Source of the DNA: Aestuariibaculum suncheonense
GTDB taxonomy: Bacteria; Bacteroidota; Bacteroidia; Flavobacteriales; Flavobacteriaceae
NCBI RefSeq assembly: GCF_014596935.1
Contig: NZ_JACVXC010000002.1
Span: 11,615 to 49,922 of the forward strand
Direction of reading: 5' to 3'
DNA: 38,308 nt
Each line of letters starts with the position of its first letter. Position 1 is the first letter of the stretch. This document shows, one piece after another, positions 17,463-25,871 of the stretch. The position numbers and the translations under genes are program-made. The notes beneath the pieces were generated by a model. The model was not told where the DNA came from. It saw nothing but the letters and a program-made list of their open reading frames with translations, and made no database searches.

Positions 17463-17490
17463 TTGTTAAACTATATATTGGGTATTTTTA
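17463..17490 (+). promoter_or_regulatory. Possible promoter of the metalloprotease gene
   Basis: TTG at 17463-17465, a 17-nt spacer and TATTTTTA at 17483-17490 (one mismatch) lie 30 nt before the ATG. Confidence 0.35.
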
Positions 17491-17520
17491 GCTTCAAACT
17501 ATTGAAATAATAATCAAATA

Positions 17521-20118
17521 ATGAAGAAGCACAAACTAACACTACCCTATTATGCCTGTATTGCATTGGCATCGTTATGTTTCTTGAACACTTCAATACT
17601 AGAAGCGCAAAACAAGAAAAAAAAGAAAAAGAACGCTGACACCGAAGTTGTCGCCGAAGCTCCTAAAAAAAGCAAAGACAAAACCATTGAAGAACTCGTA
17701 AAGTCGAGTAAGGAAATCGATGGTTTGTTTAAAATTTATCAGGACACGATTAAAGGGTCTTTGCAAATGCTTATTTCTGAAGATCAAATAGGAAAGGAAT
17801 TTATTTACTTTAGTCAGATTTCAAATGGTGTCATGGATGCCGGAAGAGCTATGAGAGGTATATATCAAGGCTCTAAGGTTTTTAAAGTTGAAAAATATTT
17901 CAATAAAATAGAATTCATTACTCAAAACACATCGTTTTATTTCGATCCTGAAAACCCGTTATCAAAATCGAAGGATGCTAACATTAGTGATGGCAATATG
18001 GCTAGCATAGAAATTGCGGCCTACGATAAGGACAAGAAACTTTATTTAATTGATGCTGATAATTTATTCTTAGCCGAAACCTTTTCTCAAATTAAAAATC
18101 CTTCAAGACCCGGAGCCTCTCCTACTGAGTTTAAAATTGGAAATTTAGATAAGTCGAAGACCAAAATATTAGGTATTAATAATTACCCGGAGAATACCAA
18201 CATGGAAGTTGAATATGTTTACTCTCAACCTTCGGTGTTAAACGGCGGATCGAATGCCGTTGCAGATGGAAGAAACGTAAGCATTAAAGTCTATCACAGT
18301 TTAATTGCCATGCCTGAAAATGATTTCGAACCAAGGTTTGACGATCCGCGAGTTGGATATTTTACTACTGAGGTAGACGATAAAACTTCAGCAAGTTCAA
18401 CACCGTATCGCGATTTAATTCACCGCTGGAATTTAATTAAAAAGAATCCGGAATTAGAATTATCGGAACCTATTGAACCGATAACCTGGTGGATTGAAAA
18501 CTCAACGCCTTTAGAATGGCGAGAAACGATTAAAGAAGGTGTTTTGCAATGGAACAAAGCCTTTGAAAAGGCAGGATTTAAAAACGCAATGGTTGTAAAA
18601 GTGCAACCTGATGATGCCACTTGGGATGCCGGTGATATTCGCTATAACGTTTTACGCTGGACATCGTCTCCAGAACCGCCTTTCGGAGGTTACGGTCCTA
18701 GTTTTGTTAACCCAAGAACTGGTCAAATTTTAGGGGCTGACATTATGTTGGAATTTGCTCATTTTTCTAACCGTGTGTTCTACGATAAAGTTTATGAATT
18801 AACCTCTTCAACAAAATCTTTTGAAAATTTAACTTCAAATTCTAATGACCATACCTATTGTTTTTTAGGCGATGAATTACATGATGAAATGATGTTTGCC
18901 AGCTCTGTTGCAGAAGCTGCCGGAGCATCAGACTTTGAATTAGAGCGCATAAAAAAAGAGTCTATGACAGCTTTAATTATGCACGAAGTTGGGCATACAC
19001 TTGGTTTAAACCATAATATGAAAGCCAGTCAGTTATTCTCACCTGAACAATTAAACGATCCCGATTTTATAAAAGGTAAATGTTTAACAGCTTCGGTTAT
19101 GGATTATGCGGCGTTAAACGTTACTAAAGATCGAAGCAAGCAAGGACAGTATGATGATGTTGCCGTTGGGCCATACGATATTTGGGCTATTCAACTAGGA
19201 TACAAACCTTTTAAAACAGAAGCTGAGCGTCAGGCGTTATTAAATGAATCTACTAAACCGGAACACATCTTTGGAAATGACGCGGATGATATGCGTTCAC
19301 CAGGAAAAGCTATTGACCCTCGTGTAAATACTGGTGATCAATCTAACGATCAAATTAAATGGGCTATAGATAGAATTGAATTGTCTAACAATTTAATGAA
19401 AGATCTTAAAATCAATTTCAGTACTACCGGTGAATCTTACCAGGAACTTCGTCGCGTTTACTACCTCCTTTCCAGCCAGAAAGGATCTGCTGCCAATACC
19501 ATTTCAAGATTTATTGGTGGTGTTTATGTTGAACGTTCAATGGTAGGTCAGGAAGGTGAAAAACAACCTTACACCCCCGTAAGCTTGGATGACCAAAAGC
19601 GTGCTATGAATGCCTTGAGCACCTATGTGTTTGCTCCTGATGCTTTTGATGCGCCTAACGATTTATACAATTATTTAGCTATGCAACGTCGTGGTTTCAA
19701 CTTTAGAACACCAGAAGACCCGAAAATTCACGAACAGGTTTTAGGATATCAAAAAGCTGTTTTAAGTCATTTATTACATTATAACACATTACAAAGAATT
19801 TCAGACTCTGAATTATATGGTAATAAATATACACTTTCAACTATGATGAGCGATTTAAATAATGCTATTTTTAAATCGGATATCTCTGGAAACGTGAATT
19901 CATTCAGACAAAATTTGCAATTAGAATACACAAACATGCTGATTGGAATTTTAACGAATAAGCAAGGTTCTAAATATTCTAATTTAGCGCAATCCATGGC
20001 TTTATATAATTTAAATGCTATTAAAGGAATGACGAGTTCTGGCGGTGATATTTCTTCAAGAGCCCATAAACAACATTTAAAAACTTTGATTGATAATGCT
20101 TTAAAAGAAATAAAATAA
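17521..20118 (+). CDS. Secreted zinc-dependent metalloprotease (DUF5117/DUF4953 type)
   Basis: An 865-residue exported protein. A signal peptide covers about residues 1-30 (cleavage near LEAQ), followed by a very lysine-rich stretch. The region about 50-100 resembles DUF5118, about 110-310 DUF5117, and the C-terminal half the DUF4953 metzincin-like domain. The zinc site is HEVGHTLGLNH, with His488, Glu489, His492 and His498; a later SVMDYAAL serves as the Met-turn. Family members are found widely in Bacteroidota as periplasmic or surface proteases of unknown substrate. It is a single gene ending in a strong terminator. Confidence 0.92.
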   Translation: MKKHKLTLPYYACIALASLCFLNTSILEAQNKKKKKKNADTEVVAEAPKKSKDKTIEELVKSSKEIDGLFKIYQDTIKGSLQMLISEDQIGKEFIYFSQISNGVMDAGRAMRGIYQGSKVFKVEKYFNKIEFITQNTSFYFDPENPLSKSKDANISDGNMASIEIAAYDKDKKLYLIDADNLFLAETFSQIKNPSRPGASPTEFKIGNLDKSKTKILGINNYPENTNMEVEYVYSQPSVLNGGSNAVADGRNVSIKVYHSLIAMPENDFEPRFDDPRVGYFTTEVDDKTSASSTPYRDLIHRWNLIKKNPELELSEPIEPITWWIENSTPLEWRETIKEGVLQWNKAFEKAGFKNAMVVKVQPDDATWDAGDIRYNVLRWTSSPEPPFGGYGPSFVNPRTGQILGADIMLEFAHFSNRVFYDKVYELTSSTKSFENLTSNSNDHTYCFLGDELHDEMMFASSVAEAAGASDFELERIKKESMTALIMHEVGHTLGLNHNMKASQLFSPEQLNDPDFIKGKCLTASVMDYAALNVTKDRSKQGQYDDVAVGPYDIWAIQLGYKPFKTEAERQALLNESTKPEHIFGNDADDMRSPGKAIDPRVNTGDQSNDQIKWAIDRIELSNNLMKDLKINFSTTGESYQELRRVYYLLSSQKGSAANTISRFIGGVYVERSMVGQEGEKQPYTPVSLDDQKRAMNALSTYVFAPDAFDAPNDLYNYLAMQRRGFNFRTPEDPKIHEQVLGYQKAVLSHLLHYNTLQRISDSELYGNKYTLSTMMSDLNNAIFKSDISGNVNSFRQNLQLEYTNMLIGILTNKQGSKYSNLAQSMALYNLNAIKGMTSSGGDISSRAHKQHLKTLIDNALKEIK

Positions 20119-20134
20119 ACAACCTTATTAAATC

Positions 20135-20167
20135 AAAAAAGCGACTTTAATTAAAGTCGCTTTTTTT
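20135..20167. terminator. Bidirectional terminator between metalloprotease and kdnB-like genes
   Basis: A perfect palindrome with 16-nt arms (20135-20150/20151-20166) has the core GCGACTTTAA/TTAAAGTCGC with A and T tracts on either side, so it can serve both converging genes. Confidence 0.9.
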
Positions 20168-20301
20168 GTATGTAGATTTTAAATGTTTCTTTTTAGGGAC
20201 AAATAATTGTTTACTTTATGTTTCATTACAACCACACATATAGTAAAATTCAAAATCTGTGCCAAACCAGGAGATTAAATCTCTGTTTAACAAAATTTTT
20301 A

Positions 20302-21384
20302 CTACATTTTTTGGTATAAACTTTTTAGTTTTTCCGGTGTCATAATGTTTTTCCAATTTTTACCTAAAGCATTCTCCCAGAGTGGTGCCATTCCTAGTGA
20401 AACATTAATCATAACATCAAATTCTTCATCTGTTAAATTGGCACAAATACCTTGAGGCAATTCGATGTTATGCTTCGCTTTCATCTCCTTGAAAAGCTTC
20501 ACGCCTTCTGGATAAAATTCTTCCAAATGATCGAAGACAATACAATTGCCTATACCGTGTTTCGTTCCTAATAAATAAGCCAATCCATAACTCATGGCAT
20601 GCGCCACACCTACCTGAGAATAGGCAATACTCATGCCGCCATGCCAAGAGGCCATCATGAGTTTTTCCTGAGATTCTTCTTCAGTTAAATTATTATCAAG
20701 GAAAATTTCTTTACATAAATCGTAAGCCTTCTCACCATAACTTTGACTAAAGGCATTTAAATATGAACCTTCTAAGGATTCTATACAATGAATATAACAA
20801 TCCATTCCTGTGTAAAACCACTGTTCTTTTGTAATGCCTTGAGTTAATTCCGAATCTAAAACGACCTGGTCAAACGGAGTAAAATCGGAGTTGATTCCTA
20901 ACTTTTTTTCTGGACCGGTAAGCACCGTTGTTCTGGACACTTCGGCTCCTGTACCTGAAATCGTAGGAATTCCAACATGGTAAATAGCTTCATTTTTTAC
21001 TAAATCCCACCCTTGGTAGTCTTTTGCCTCCCCCTCATTCGTTAACATAATGGAAACTGCCTTGGCCAAATCTAAAAGGGTTCCTCCTCCTATACCAATA
21101 ATTCCTGAAGGACGTTCTTTTGTAGTGAGTATAATATCTTCAACCAATTCATCAACCTGAGATGTTTTAGGCTCTTCGGCAGCTGAGATAAAAATTATTC
21201 TATCGTCGTAAGCTAAAGGAATTCTAGAGGTTAACCAAGTATTGCTTTTAAATACATCGTCTACTAAATAAATAAATGGAGCTTTTGAATTTAAACGCTT
21301 TGGCTCTAAAATATCATTTAACTGATTGAAACTACCGCGACCAAAAATAACTCTTGGCACCATTGGAAAGTTTTTATAACTCAT
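20302..21384 (-). CDS. kdnB: Iron-containing alcohol dehydrogenase, KdnB-like (Kdo 8-oxidase)
   Basis: A group III metal-dependent dehydrogenase of 360 residues. The nucleotide motif GIGGGTLLDLAKA begins at 97. Metal ligands are predicted as Asp195, His199, His262 and His276; the spacing equals that in FucO (196/200/263/277). Stretches such as RVIFGRGSFNQL, MLTNEG, YQGWDL, VGIPTISGTGAEVSRTTVL and QWFYTGMDCYIH closely resemble my recollection of Shewanella KdnB, which oxidises C8 of Kdo before amination by KdnA to give 8-amino-Kdo. Location downstream of kdsB supports this. The aminotransferase kdnA is not in the window. Alternative: another Fe-alcohol dehydrogenase. Confidence 0.8.
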   Translation of the reverse strand: MSYKNFPMVPRVIFGRGSFNQLNDILEPKRLNSKAPFIYLVDDVFKSNTWLTSRIPLAYDDRIIFISAAEEPKTSQVDELVEDIILTTKERPSGIIGIGGGTLLDLAKAVSIMLTNEGEAKDYQGWDLVKNEAIYHVGIPTISGTGAEVSRTTVLTGPEKKLGINSDFTPFDQVVLDSELTQGITKEQWFYTGMDCYIHCIESLEGSYLNAFSQSYGEKAYDLCKEIFLDNNLTEEESQEKLMMASWHGGMSIAYSQVGVAHAMSYGLAYLLGTKHGIGNCIVFDHLEEFYPEGVKLFKEMKAKHNIELPQGICANLTDEEFDVMINVSLGMAPLWENALGKNWKNIMTPEKLKSLYQKM

Positions 21385-21409
21385 CTAATATGCTTTCTTT
21401 TTCGAAATT

Positions 21410-21417
21410 CAAAAATA
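21410..21417 (-). promoter_or_regulatory. -7 element before kdnB
   Basis: TATTTTTG on the minus strand fits TAnnTTTG exactly and lies 26 nt upstream of the kdnB ATG, within the 98-bp gap after the HAD gene. It suggests that kdnB can be transcribed apart from kdsB. Confidence 0.45.
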
Positions 21418-21437
21418 AGGTAATTTTAAAATTTACC

Positions 21438-21463
21438 TCATAAAATCGCACTTGATTTTATGA
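21438..21463. promoter_or_regulatory. Dyad symmetry at the kdnB -33 region
   Basis: TCATAAAATC (21438-21447) and GATTTTATGA (21454-21463) form a perfect 10-bp inverted repeat with a 6-nt spacer. It lies about 20 nt upstream of the -7 element, where the -33 box would be, so it may be an operator. It lacks a following U tract and is therefore a poor terminator. Confidence 0.45.
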
Positions 21464-21482
21464 ATTTTAACACAAAATAAAT

Positions 21483-22187
21483 TTAGTTTAAAAGTGTAAT
21501 TAGTTCCTTTAAACTACTAATAGTCTTATAATTTTTACCATTTGTTTCTTTTTCAGAGACTTGCTCGTGTGCCCAAGTGGTATGAAATGGTACATGAACA
21601 GCATGCGCTTTTATATTAACCAAGGGTAGTACATCTGATTTTAACGAATTTCCAACCATTAAAAACTCTGATGGATTAATATCTAAGTGATTTAAAAGCT
21701 TTGAATAGTTGGCCTCTTTCTTATCACTTAAAACTTCTATATGATGAAAATATTTAGTTAATCCCGATTTTTCAAGTTTACGCTCCTGATCTAACAAATC
21801 GCCTTTTGTAGCAAGAATTAAACGGTACTTTTTAGATAGTACCTCTAACACCTCTTCCACACCATCAAGCAGTTCTACAGGTTTGTTAAGCATATCTTTA
21901 CCAATATTTAAAATAGCTTCAATCGTTTTTGGAGACACATCGTAGTTCGATTGCTCTAAAGCACTTTCAACCATAGACAGGACGAAAGCTTTTACACCGT
22001 AACCATAAAGTGGTAAATTATCAATCTCTTTTTTAAATAGCTCCTGATCTAATTTATTTAAGGTTTCGTACTCCGATAATAAATTGCCAAACGTTGTTTC
22101 GGCTTCTCTAAAATAGGTTTCATTTACCCAAAGAGTATCGTCGGCATCGAAGCCAATAACTTTTATGTTTTGGTAATTTACTTCCAT
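21483..22187 (-). CDS. HAD-family hydrolase
   Basis: A haloacid dehalogenase-superfamily phosphatase of 234 residues. Motif I is FDADDTLW with the nucleophile Asp14 and acid/base Asp16; the Lys of motif III lies near [10 protein letters not shown] and motif IV is GNSLKSD. The helical cap between motifs I and II is of the C1 type, as in YjjG-like enzymes, unlike the capless KdsC (Kdo-8-phosphate phosphatase), so a KdsC role is unlikely on fold grounds. It overlaps kdsB by 10 bp and so is translationally linked to it. Substrate unknown. Confidence 0.88.
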   Translation of the reverse strand: MEVNYQNIKVIGFDADDTLWVNETYFREAETTFGNLLSEYETLNKLDQELFKKEIDNLPLYGYGVKAFVLSMVESALEQSNYDVSPKTIEAILNIGKDMLNKPVELLDGVEEVLEVLSKKYRLILATKGDLLDQERKLEKSGLTKYFHHIEVLSDKKEANYSKLLNHLDINPSEFLMVGNSLKSDVLPLVNIKAHAVHVPFHTTWAHEQVSEKETNGKNYKTISSLKELITLLN

Positions 22188-22906
22188 TGTTTTTGCGCAC
22201 GAGCTAAATCTTCAGGCGTATCAATTTCTACACCTTCAACATCGGTTTCTACCATTTTAATACGCTTACCATATTCTAAATAACGTAGCTGTTCTAATTT
22301 TTCCGAAGCTTCTAATGTTAGCATTGGTAAGCGGTAAAAGTCAAGAATAGCTTCTTTTCTAAAGGCATAAACTCCTTTGTGTTTATAATACTTTACATCC
22401 ACCGTTTGATCTCTATGAAAAGGAATCGGGCTACGAGAAAAATATAAAGCAAAGTTAAAATGGTCTAAAACCACCTTAACAGTATTCGGGTTATTTATAT
22501 CCTCTTCTTCGGTGATATGCACCATTAAAGACGCTAAATCTATTTTTTTTTCGTGATCGTCTTTAAAAACATTAATTAATTTTGACAAAGATTCTTTATC
22601 GGTAAACGGTTCATCACCCTGAACATTAATAACAATATCGATGTCCATATCTTCAACGGCTTCCGCAATTCGGTCACTTCCACACTCGTGTTCCTTTTTA
22701 CTCATAATTGCCTTACCTCCATTATTTACAATTTCGTTGTAAATAATGTCACTATCGGTAACCACAAACACATCATCAAACAAACCTGTAGCCATAGTTG
22801 CTTCGTAAGTTCTAAGAATAACAGGTTTTCCTGCTAAGTCTTGCATAAGTTTACCTGGAAAACGGGAAGCACTGTAACGTGCCGGAATCATTGAAATTAT
22901 CTTCAT
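22178..22906 (-). CDS. kdsB: 3-deoxy-manno-octulosonate cytidylyltransferase (CMP-Kdo or CMP-Kdo8N synthetase)
   Basis: A 242-residue enzyme activating Kdo with CTP for lipopolysaccharide inner-core synthesis. It has [14 protein letters not shown] (7-20), the CMP-binding [11 protein letters not shown] block (73-83), NVQGDEP (94-100), [11 protein letters not shown] and the C-terminal [13 protein letters not shown]. It is slightly shorter than E. coli KdsB (248). In Shewanella the KdsB partner of KdnA/KdnB prefers the 8-amino sugar; the downstream kdnB-like gene raises the same possibility here. First gene of kdsB-HAD-kdnB, with its own -7 element. Confidence 0.95.
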   Translation of the reverse strand: MKIISMIPARYSASRFPGKLMQDLAGKPVILRTYEATMATGLFDDVFVVTDSDIIYNEIVNNGGKAIMSKKEHECGSDRIAEAVEDMDIDIVINVQGDEPFTDKESLSKLINVFKDDHEKKIDLASLMVHITEEEDINNPNTVKVVLDHFNFALYFSRSPIPFHRDQTVDVKYYKHKGVYAFRKEAILDFYRLPMLTLEASEKLEQLRYLEYGKRIKMVETDVEGVEIDTPEDLARAQKQWK

Positions 22907-22969
22907 TCGTGTATTATTAATATCTGCTTTCAGAAGTTTAGTTTTTATTTATATTCTGAAATTATACGA

Positions 22970-22977
22970 CAAAAATA
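22970..22977 (-). promoter_or_regulatory. -7 element of the kdsB promoter
   Basis: TATTTTTG on the minus strand matches TAnnTTTG and lies 63 nt upstream of the kdsB start, just past the end of the preceding DUF4126 gene. A TTC rather than TTG occurs 19 nt further upstream. Confidence 0.45.
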
Positions 22978-22986
22978 GAATTTTTA

Positions 22987-23562
22987 TTATCGATTTGAAG
23001 CTTTGGAGCGACTAAACTTTTTATAGAGTTTAAATATGAAAAACATAATTAAAATTACGAATAAAAAGGCTAACACAGGAACAAAAATAGATAGCACAGA
23101 CATAACCATCGATGTGCCTGTTTCTATAGTCGAGACTACCGGATTTGCTAAACCACCTGTCGTAGCTGTAGATGCTAATCGCGTGGTTCCTGAAGAACCA
23201 GAAATCGCTGCAGCTGTTCCGCCACCAGCTATAATGGCCAATGCCCAAGTAACAACCGGGCTTAAATCGGCAACGGTTGAAAGCATCACTGCTGTTCCTG
23301 CCAAAGCTGCTAAAGGCACCGCAATACTATCTAAAGCATTATCGACATACGGAATAAAATAAGCAAAAATCTCAACAATAGTAGCAACACCTAACGTGAT
23401 TATCGCTGTTGAGCTACCCACCCATTGCCAGGACTCGTTAAGCTCCCAAACGTTAAAGTAAGCCGCTACACTTAACGTAAATAAAGGTAAAAACACTCGG
23501 AAACCCACCGAAGCAGCCAAACCAACACCTAAACAAACACTAATAATGGAATCTATTGTCAT
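22987..23562 (-). CDS. DUF4126 membrane protein
   Basis: A 191-residue hydrophobic protein with about five membrane segments. The N-terminal VCLGVGLAASVGFRVFLPL, the central VEIFAYFIPYVDNALDSIA and the Gly/Ala/Ser/Thr-rich segment GGGTAAAISGSSGTTRLAST are characteristic of DUF4126. The end is a long hydrophobic helix and a basic tail (KLYKKFSRSKASNR). Function unknown. It follows the helicase gene by 20 bp and is probably co-transcribed with it. Confidence 0.85.
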   Translation of the reverse strand: MTIDSIISVCLGVGLAASVGFRVFLPLFTLSVAAYFNVWELNESWQWVGSSTAIITLGVATIVEIFAYFIPYVDNALDSIAVPLAALAGTAVMLSTVADLSPVVTWALAIIAGGGTAAAISGSSGTTRLASTATTGGLANPVVSTIETGTSMVMSVLSIFVPVLAFLFVILIMFFIFKLYKKFSRSKASNR

Positions 23563-23582
23563 AATAAAAACATATCAAAAAA

Positions 23583-25007
23583 CTATTCCTCAAAGAAATC
23601 ATCTTTAAAGCCTATAAGATACAATTTTTCTTTTGCTCGTGTTACTGCTGTATATAACCAACGTAAATAATCGGTATCAATACCATTCGGCAAATAGGGT
23701 TGTTCGACGAAAACCGTATTCCACTGACCTCCCTGCGATTTATGACAAGTAATGGCATAAGAGAATTTCACCTGTAAGGCATTAAAATGTTTACTACCTT
23801 TCACTTTTAAAAATTTTCGGTAGTTGCTAGTTTCATTTTCGAAATCCTTCATTACTTCCTGATAGAGTTTATTCGAATCTTCATAAGTCAACGATGGGCT
23901 TTCGGCTTCAATAGTATCTAGTAGTAAGACGGTTTCGATGGGTGCCATTTTAGGATAATCGACCATGCGTATTTTTACTTCCGCAAAACGGAAACCATAA
24001 AGTTCTTCGATTTTAAAAATTTCCAAAACTTCAATAATGTCACCATTAGCAATAAATCCGGCTTCGCTAGTTGGTTTCACCCAAAAATAATTATTCTTAA
24101 CAACCATTAAATAATCACCGGGAGAAAGTTCGCTTTCATTAAACAAAATGCGATTTCTTATGTTCTGATTATACAAGTTAGCACGTTTATTACTACGAAC
24201 GATAATCGTGGTTTCTTCATTCCCCAAATCACTATAAGCACTATTTATGGCATCCATAATTTCATGCCCGTCAATTAAACGAACAATATCCTTAAAACCA
24301 TGCAAATCGAATTTAAAATAATCGTGAAATGTGCTTGCCAAAGCTTCGCGTAGTACTGTGGCATTAGCTAAAATACCTGAATCGAATTCCTGACGTACTA
24401 CCTCGTCCAACTCCATTATAGTTACTTCTTTGTTATAGTTTAAGGCTAACGTATTTTCATTTAAAGCCGGACTTAAATCGAGTTTCACTGGTGGTAACTG
24501 TGCCGTATCTCCTATTAGTAACAATTTGCATTTATGTCCGGAATAGACATATTGAATTAAATCATCCAGTAAGGATCCGTTTTCAAACAATTTTGATTCT
24601 CCAGGCGTATCAGGAATCATGGAAGCTTCATCAACTATAAAAACGGTATTTTTATGCTTGTTAGGTTGTAATACAAACGATACTCCTCCGCCTTTGTCCT
24701 TTTTAGGGAAATATATCTTTTTATGAATAGTAAACGCCTCTCTTCCAGAATAATTAGATATTACTTTTGCTGCGCGACCGGTTGGTGCCATCAAAACCGA
24801 ACTTTTTTTAGCCTTCCATAAATTATTTACAATAGAACCAATTATGGTTGTTTTTCCTGTTCCGGCATATCCTTTCAATAAATACAATCCGTTAGGTGAA
24901 TCATCAAAAATAAATTCCGAAAGTTGCTGTAAAACAATACTCTGCTTTAGGGTTGGTTCGAAGGGGAATTGTTTTTTTACTAAAGAATAAAATTCGGATG
25001 CAGTCAT
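23583..25007 (-). CDS. RecD-like superfamily 1 helicase / ATP-dependent exonuclease-type protein
   Basis: A 474-residue SF1 helicase. Walker A is GYAGTGKTT (46-54), motif Ia MAPTGRAAKV, Walker B FIVDEASMI, motif III GDTAQLPPV. The C-terminal UvrD-like part has ITCHKSQGGQW and the motif VI region YTAVTRAKEKLYLIGF. It is shorter than RecD2 and lacks an obvious nuclease domain. No RecB or RecC genes are adjacent, so a role in DNA repair or recombination is inferred only from the fold. It starts 126 bp from the divergent pilin-like gene. Confidence 0.88.
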   Translation of the reverse strand: MTASEFYSLVKKQFPFEPTLKQSIVLQQLSEFIFDDSPNGLYLLKGYAGTGKTTIIGSIVNNLWKAKKSSVLMAPTGRAAKVISNYSGREAFTIHKKIYFPKKDKGGGVSFVLQPNKHKNTVFIVDEASMIPDTPGESKLFENGSLLDDLIQYVYSGHKCKLLLIGDTAQLPPVKLDLSPALNENTLALNYNKEVTIMELDEVVRQEFDSGILANATVLREALASTFHDYFKFDLHGFKDIVRLIDGHEIMDAINSAYSDLGNEETTIIVRSNKRANLYNQNIRNRILFNESELSPGDYLMVVKNNYFWVKPTSEAGFIANGDIIEVLEIFKIEELYGFRFAEVKIRMVDYPKMAPIETVLLLDTIEAESPSLTYEDSNKLYQEVMKDFENETSNYRKFLKVKGSKHFNALQVKFSYAITCHKSQGGQWNTVFVEQPYLPNGIDTDYLRWLYTAVTRAKEKLYLIGFKDDFFEE

Positions 25008-25033
25008 TTAAGGGCGAAAAATTATAAATTATT

Positions 25034-25060
25034 CAAAGATAGAAATGATTTTATTCTCAA
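25034..25060 (-). promoter_or_regulatory. Promoter of the helicase gene
   Basis: On the minus strand TTG (25060-25058), a 16-nt spacer and TATCTTTG (25041-25034) fit the consensus, one nt short of the usual spacing, 26 nt before the ATG. Confidence 0.5.
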
Positions 25061-25087
25061 TAGATTTTTACGATTAAAAAAAAATTG

Positions 25088-25095
25088 TAGATTTG
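25088..25095 (+). promoter_or_regulatory. -7 element for the pilin-like/DUF3822/rsmD operon
   Basis: TAGATTTG matches TAnnTTTG and lies 38 nt before the ATG at 25134, divergent from the helicase promoter. No clear -33 TTG. Confidence 0.45.
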
Positions 25096-25133
25096 CGAAA
25101 GACCTTTAATAACTTTTTAATTAAAAAATAACG

Positions 25134-25871
25134 ATGTTAAAATTTATTCTTATTGCTCTTGCAGTAATTCTGCTTACAGTTGTCCTGGTTAAAGTAATTG
25201 ACAAATTTGTTCCTTCAAAGCTTAAACCAGTTATTAGTATAGCACTTTGGATATTAATTATTTTTCTAGGCTATCAAACCTATATGTCAATATACACGCC
25301 GATTTTATTTAATCAAGAGAAAAATAGACGTTACGCTGAAGTAATCAAGAAATTAAATGACATTAGAGATGCTGAGTTAGCACACAAAACTGTAACAGGA
25401 AGATTTGCTGATAACTTTGATGCTTTAATCAAATTTGTTGACACAGCTGAATTCACTATTACCGAGCGTCGTGATTCGTCTGTTGTAGATGAAGAACAAA
25501 CAAAACGCTACGGGGTTACCATGTTTAAAGATATTGTAGTTGTTGATACTTTAGGATATGTTCCTGTAAAAGACTCATTATTTAAAAACTCTGATCGTTA
25601 CAAAACGATGATGAACGTCCCTGTTGGTGAGCCTGGAGCTAAGTTTAAATTACAAGCTGGATTTATCGAGCAAAGTAAAATTAATATTCCAGTATTCGAA
25701 GCTTCAGTTAAAAAAGACGTGATTTTATTTGACCAAGATAGAGATATGGTAATTCAAGAAAACCAGGTTATTTCGGTTGACGGTGTAAACGGAGATGCTT
25801 TAAAAGTAGGTTCTATGGAAGAAGTTAATACCGCAGGTAACTGGCCTAAAAACTATGGCGCAAGCGAATAA
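25134..25871 (+). CDS. Membrane-anchored protein of unknown function, pilin-like in layout
   Basis: A 245-residue protein that I cannot assign to a named family. Two hydrophobic segments lie at about 1-20 and 32-52, followed by an extracytoplasmic domain. The segment RRYAEVIKKLNDIRDAELAHKTVTGRFADNFDALIKFV has the look of a pseudopilin after its N-terminal helix (helix, then a Thr-Gly-Arg-Phe turn, then a short helix), but no type III prepilin cleavage site was recognised. The last 17 bp overlap the DUF3822 gene, so the two are translationally linked, with rsmD third. Confidence 0.75.
   Translation: MLKFILIALAVILLTVVLVKVIDKFVPSKLKPVISIALWILIIFLGYQTYMSIYTPILFNQEKNRRYAEVIKKLNDIRDAELAHKTVTGRFADNFDALIKFVDTAEFTITERRDSSVVDEEQTKRYGVTMFKDIVVVDTLGYVPVKDSLFKNSDRYKTMMNVPVGEPGAKFKLQAGFIEQSKINIPVFEASVKKDVILFDQDRDMVIQENQVISVDGVNGDALKVGSMEEVNTAGNWPKNYGASE

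Noticed and set aside
23030-23362. Small frames overlapping the DUF4126 gene on both strands
   Set aside because: The 191-residue minus-strand frame has clear membrane segments and family motifs; the others are its shadows.
23583-25007. The helicase as part of a defence system
   Set aside because: Its neighbours are DUF4126 and core genes; no nuclease, sensor or other defence partner is nearby, and the base composition looks like the surroundings.
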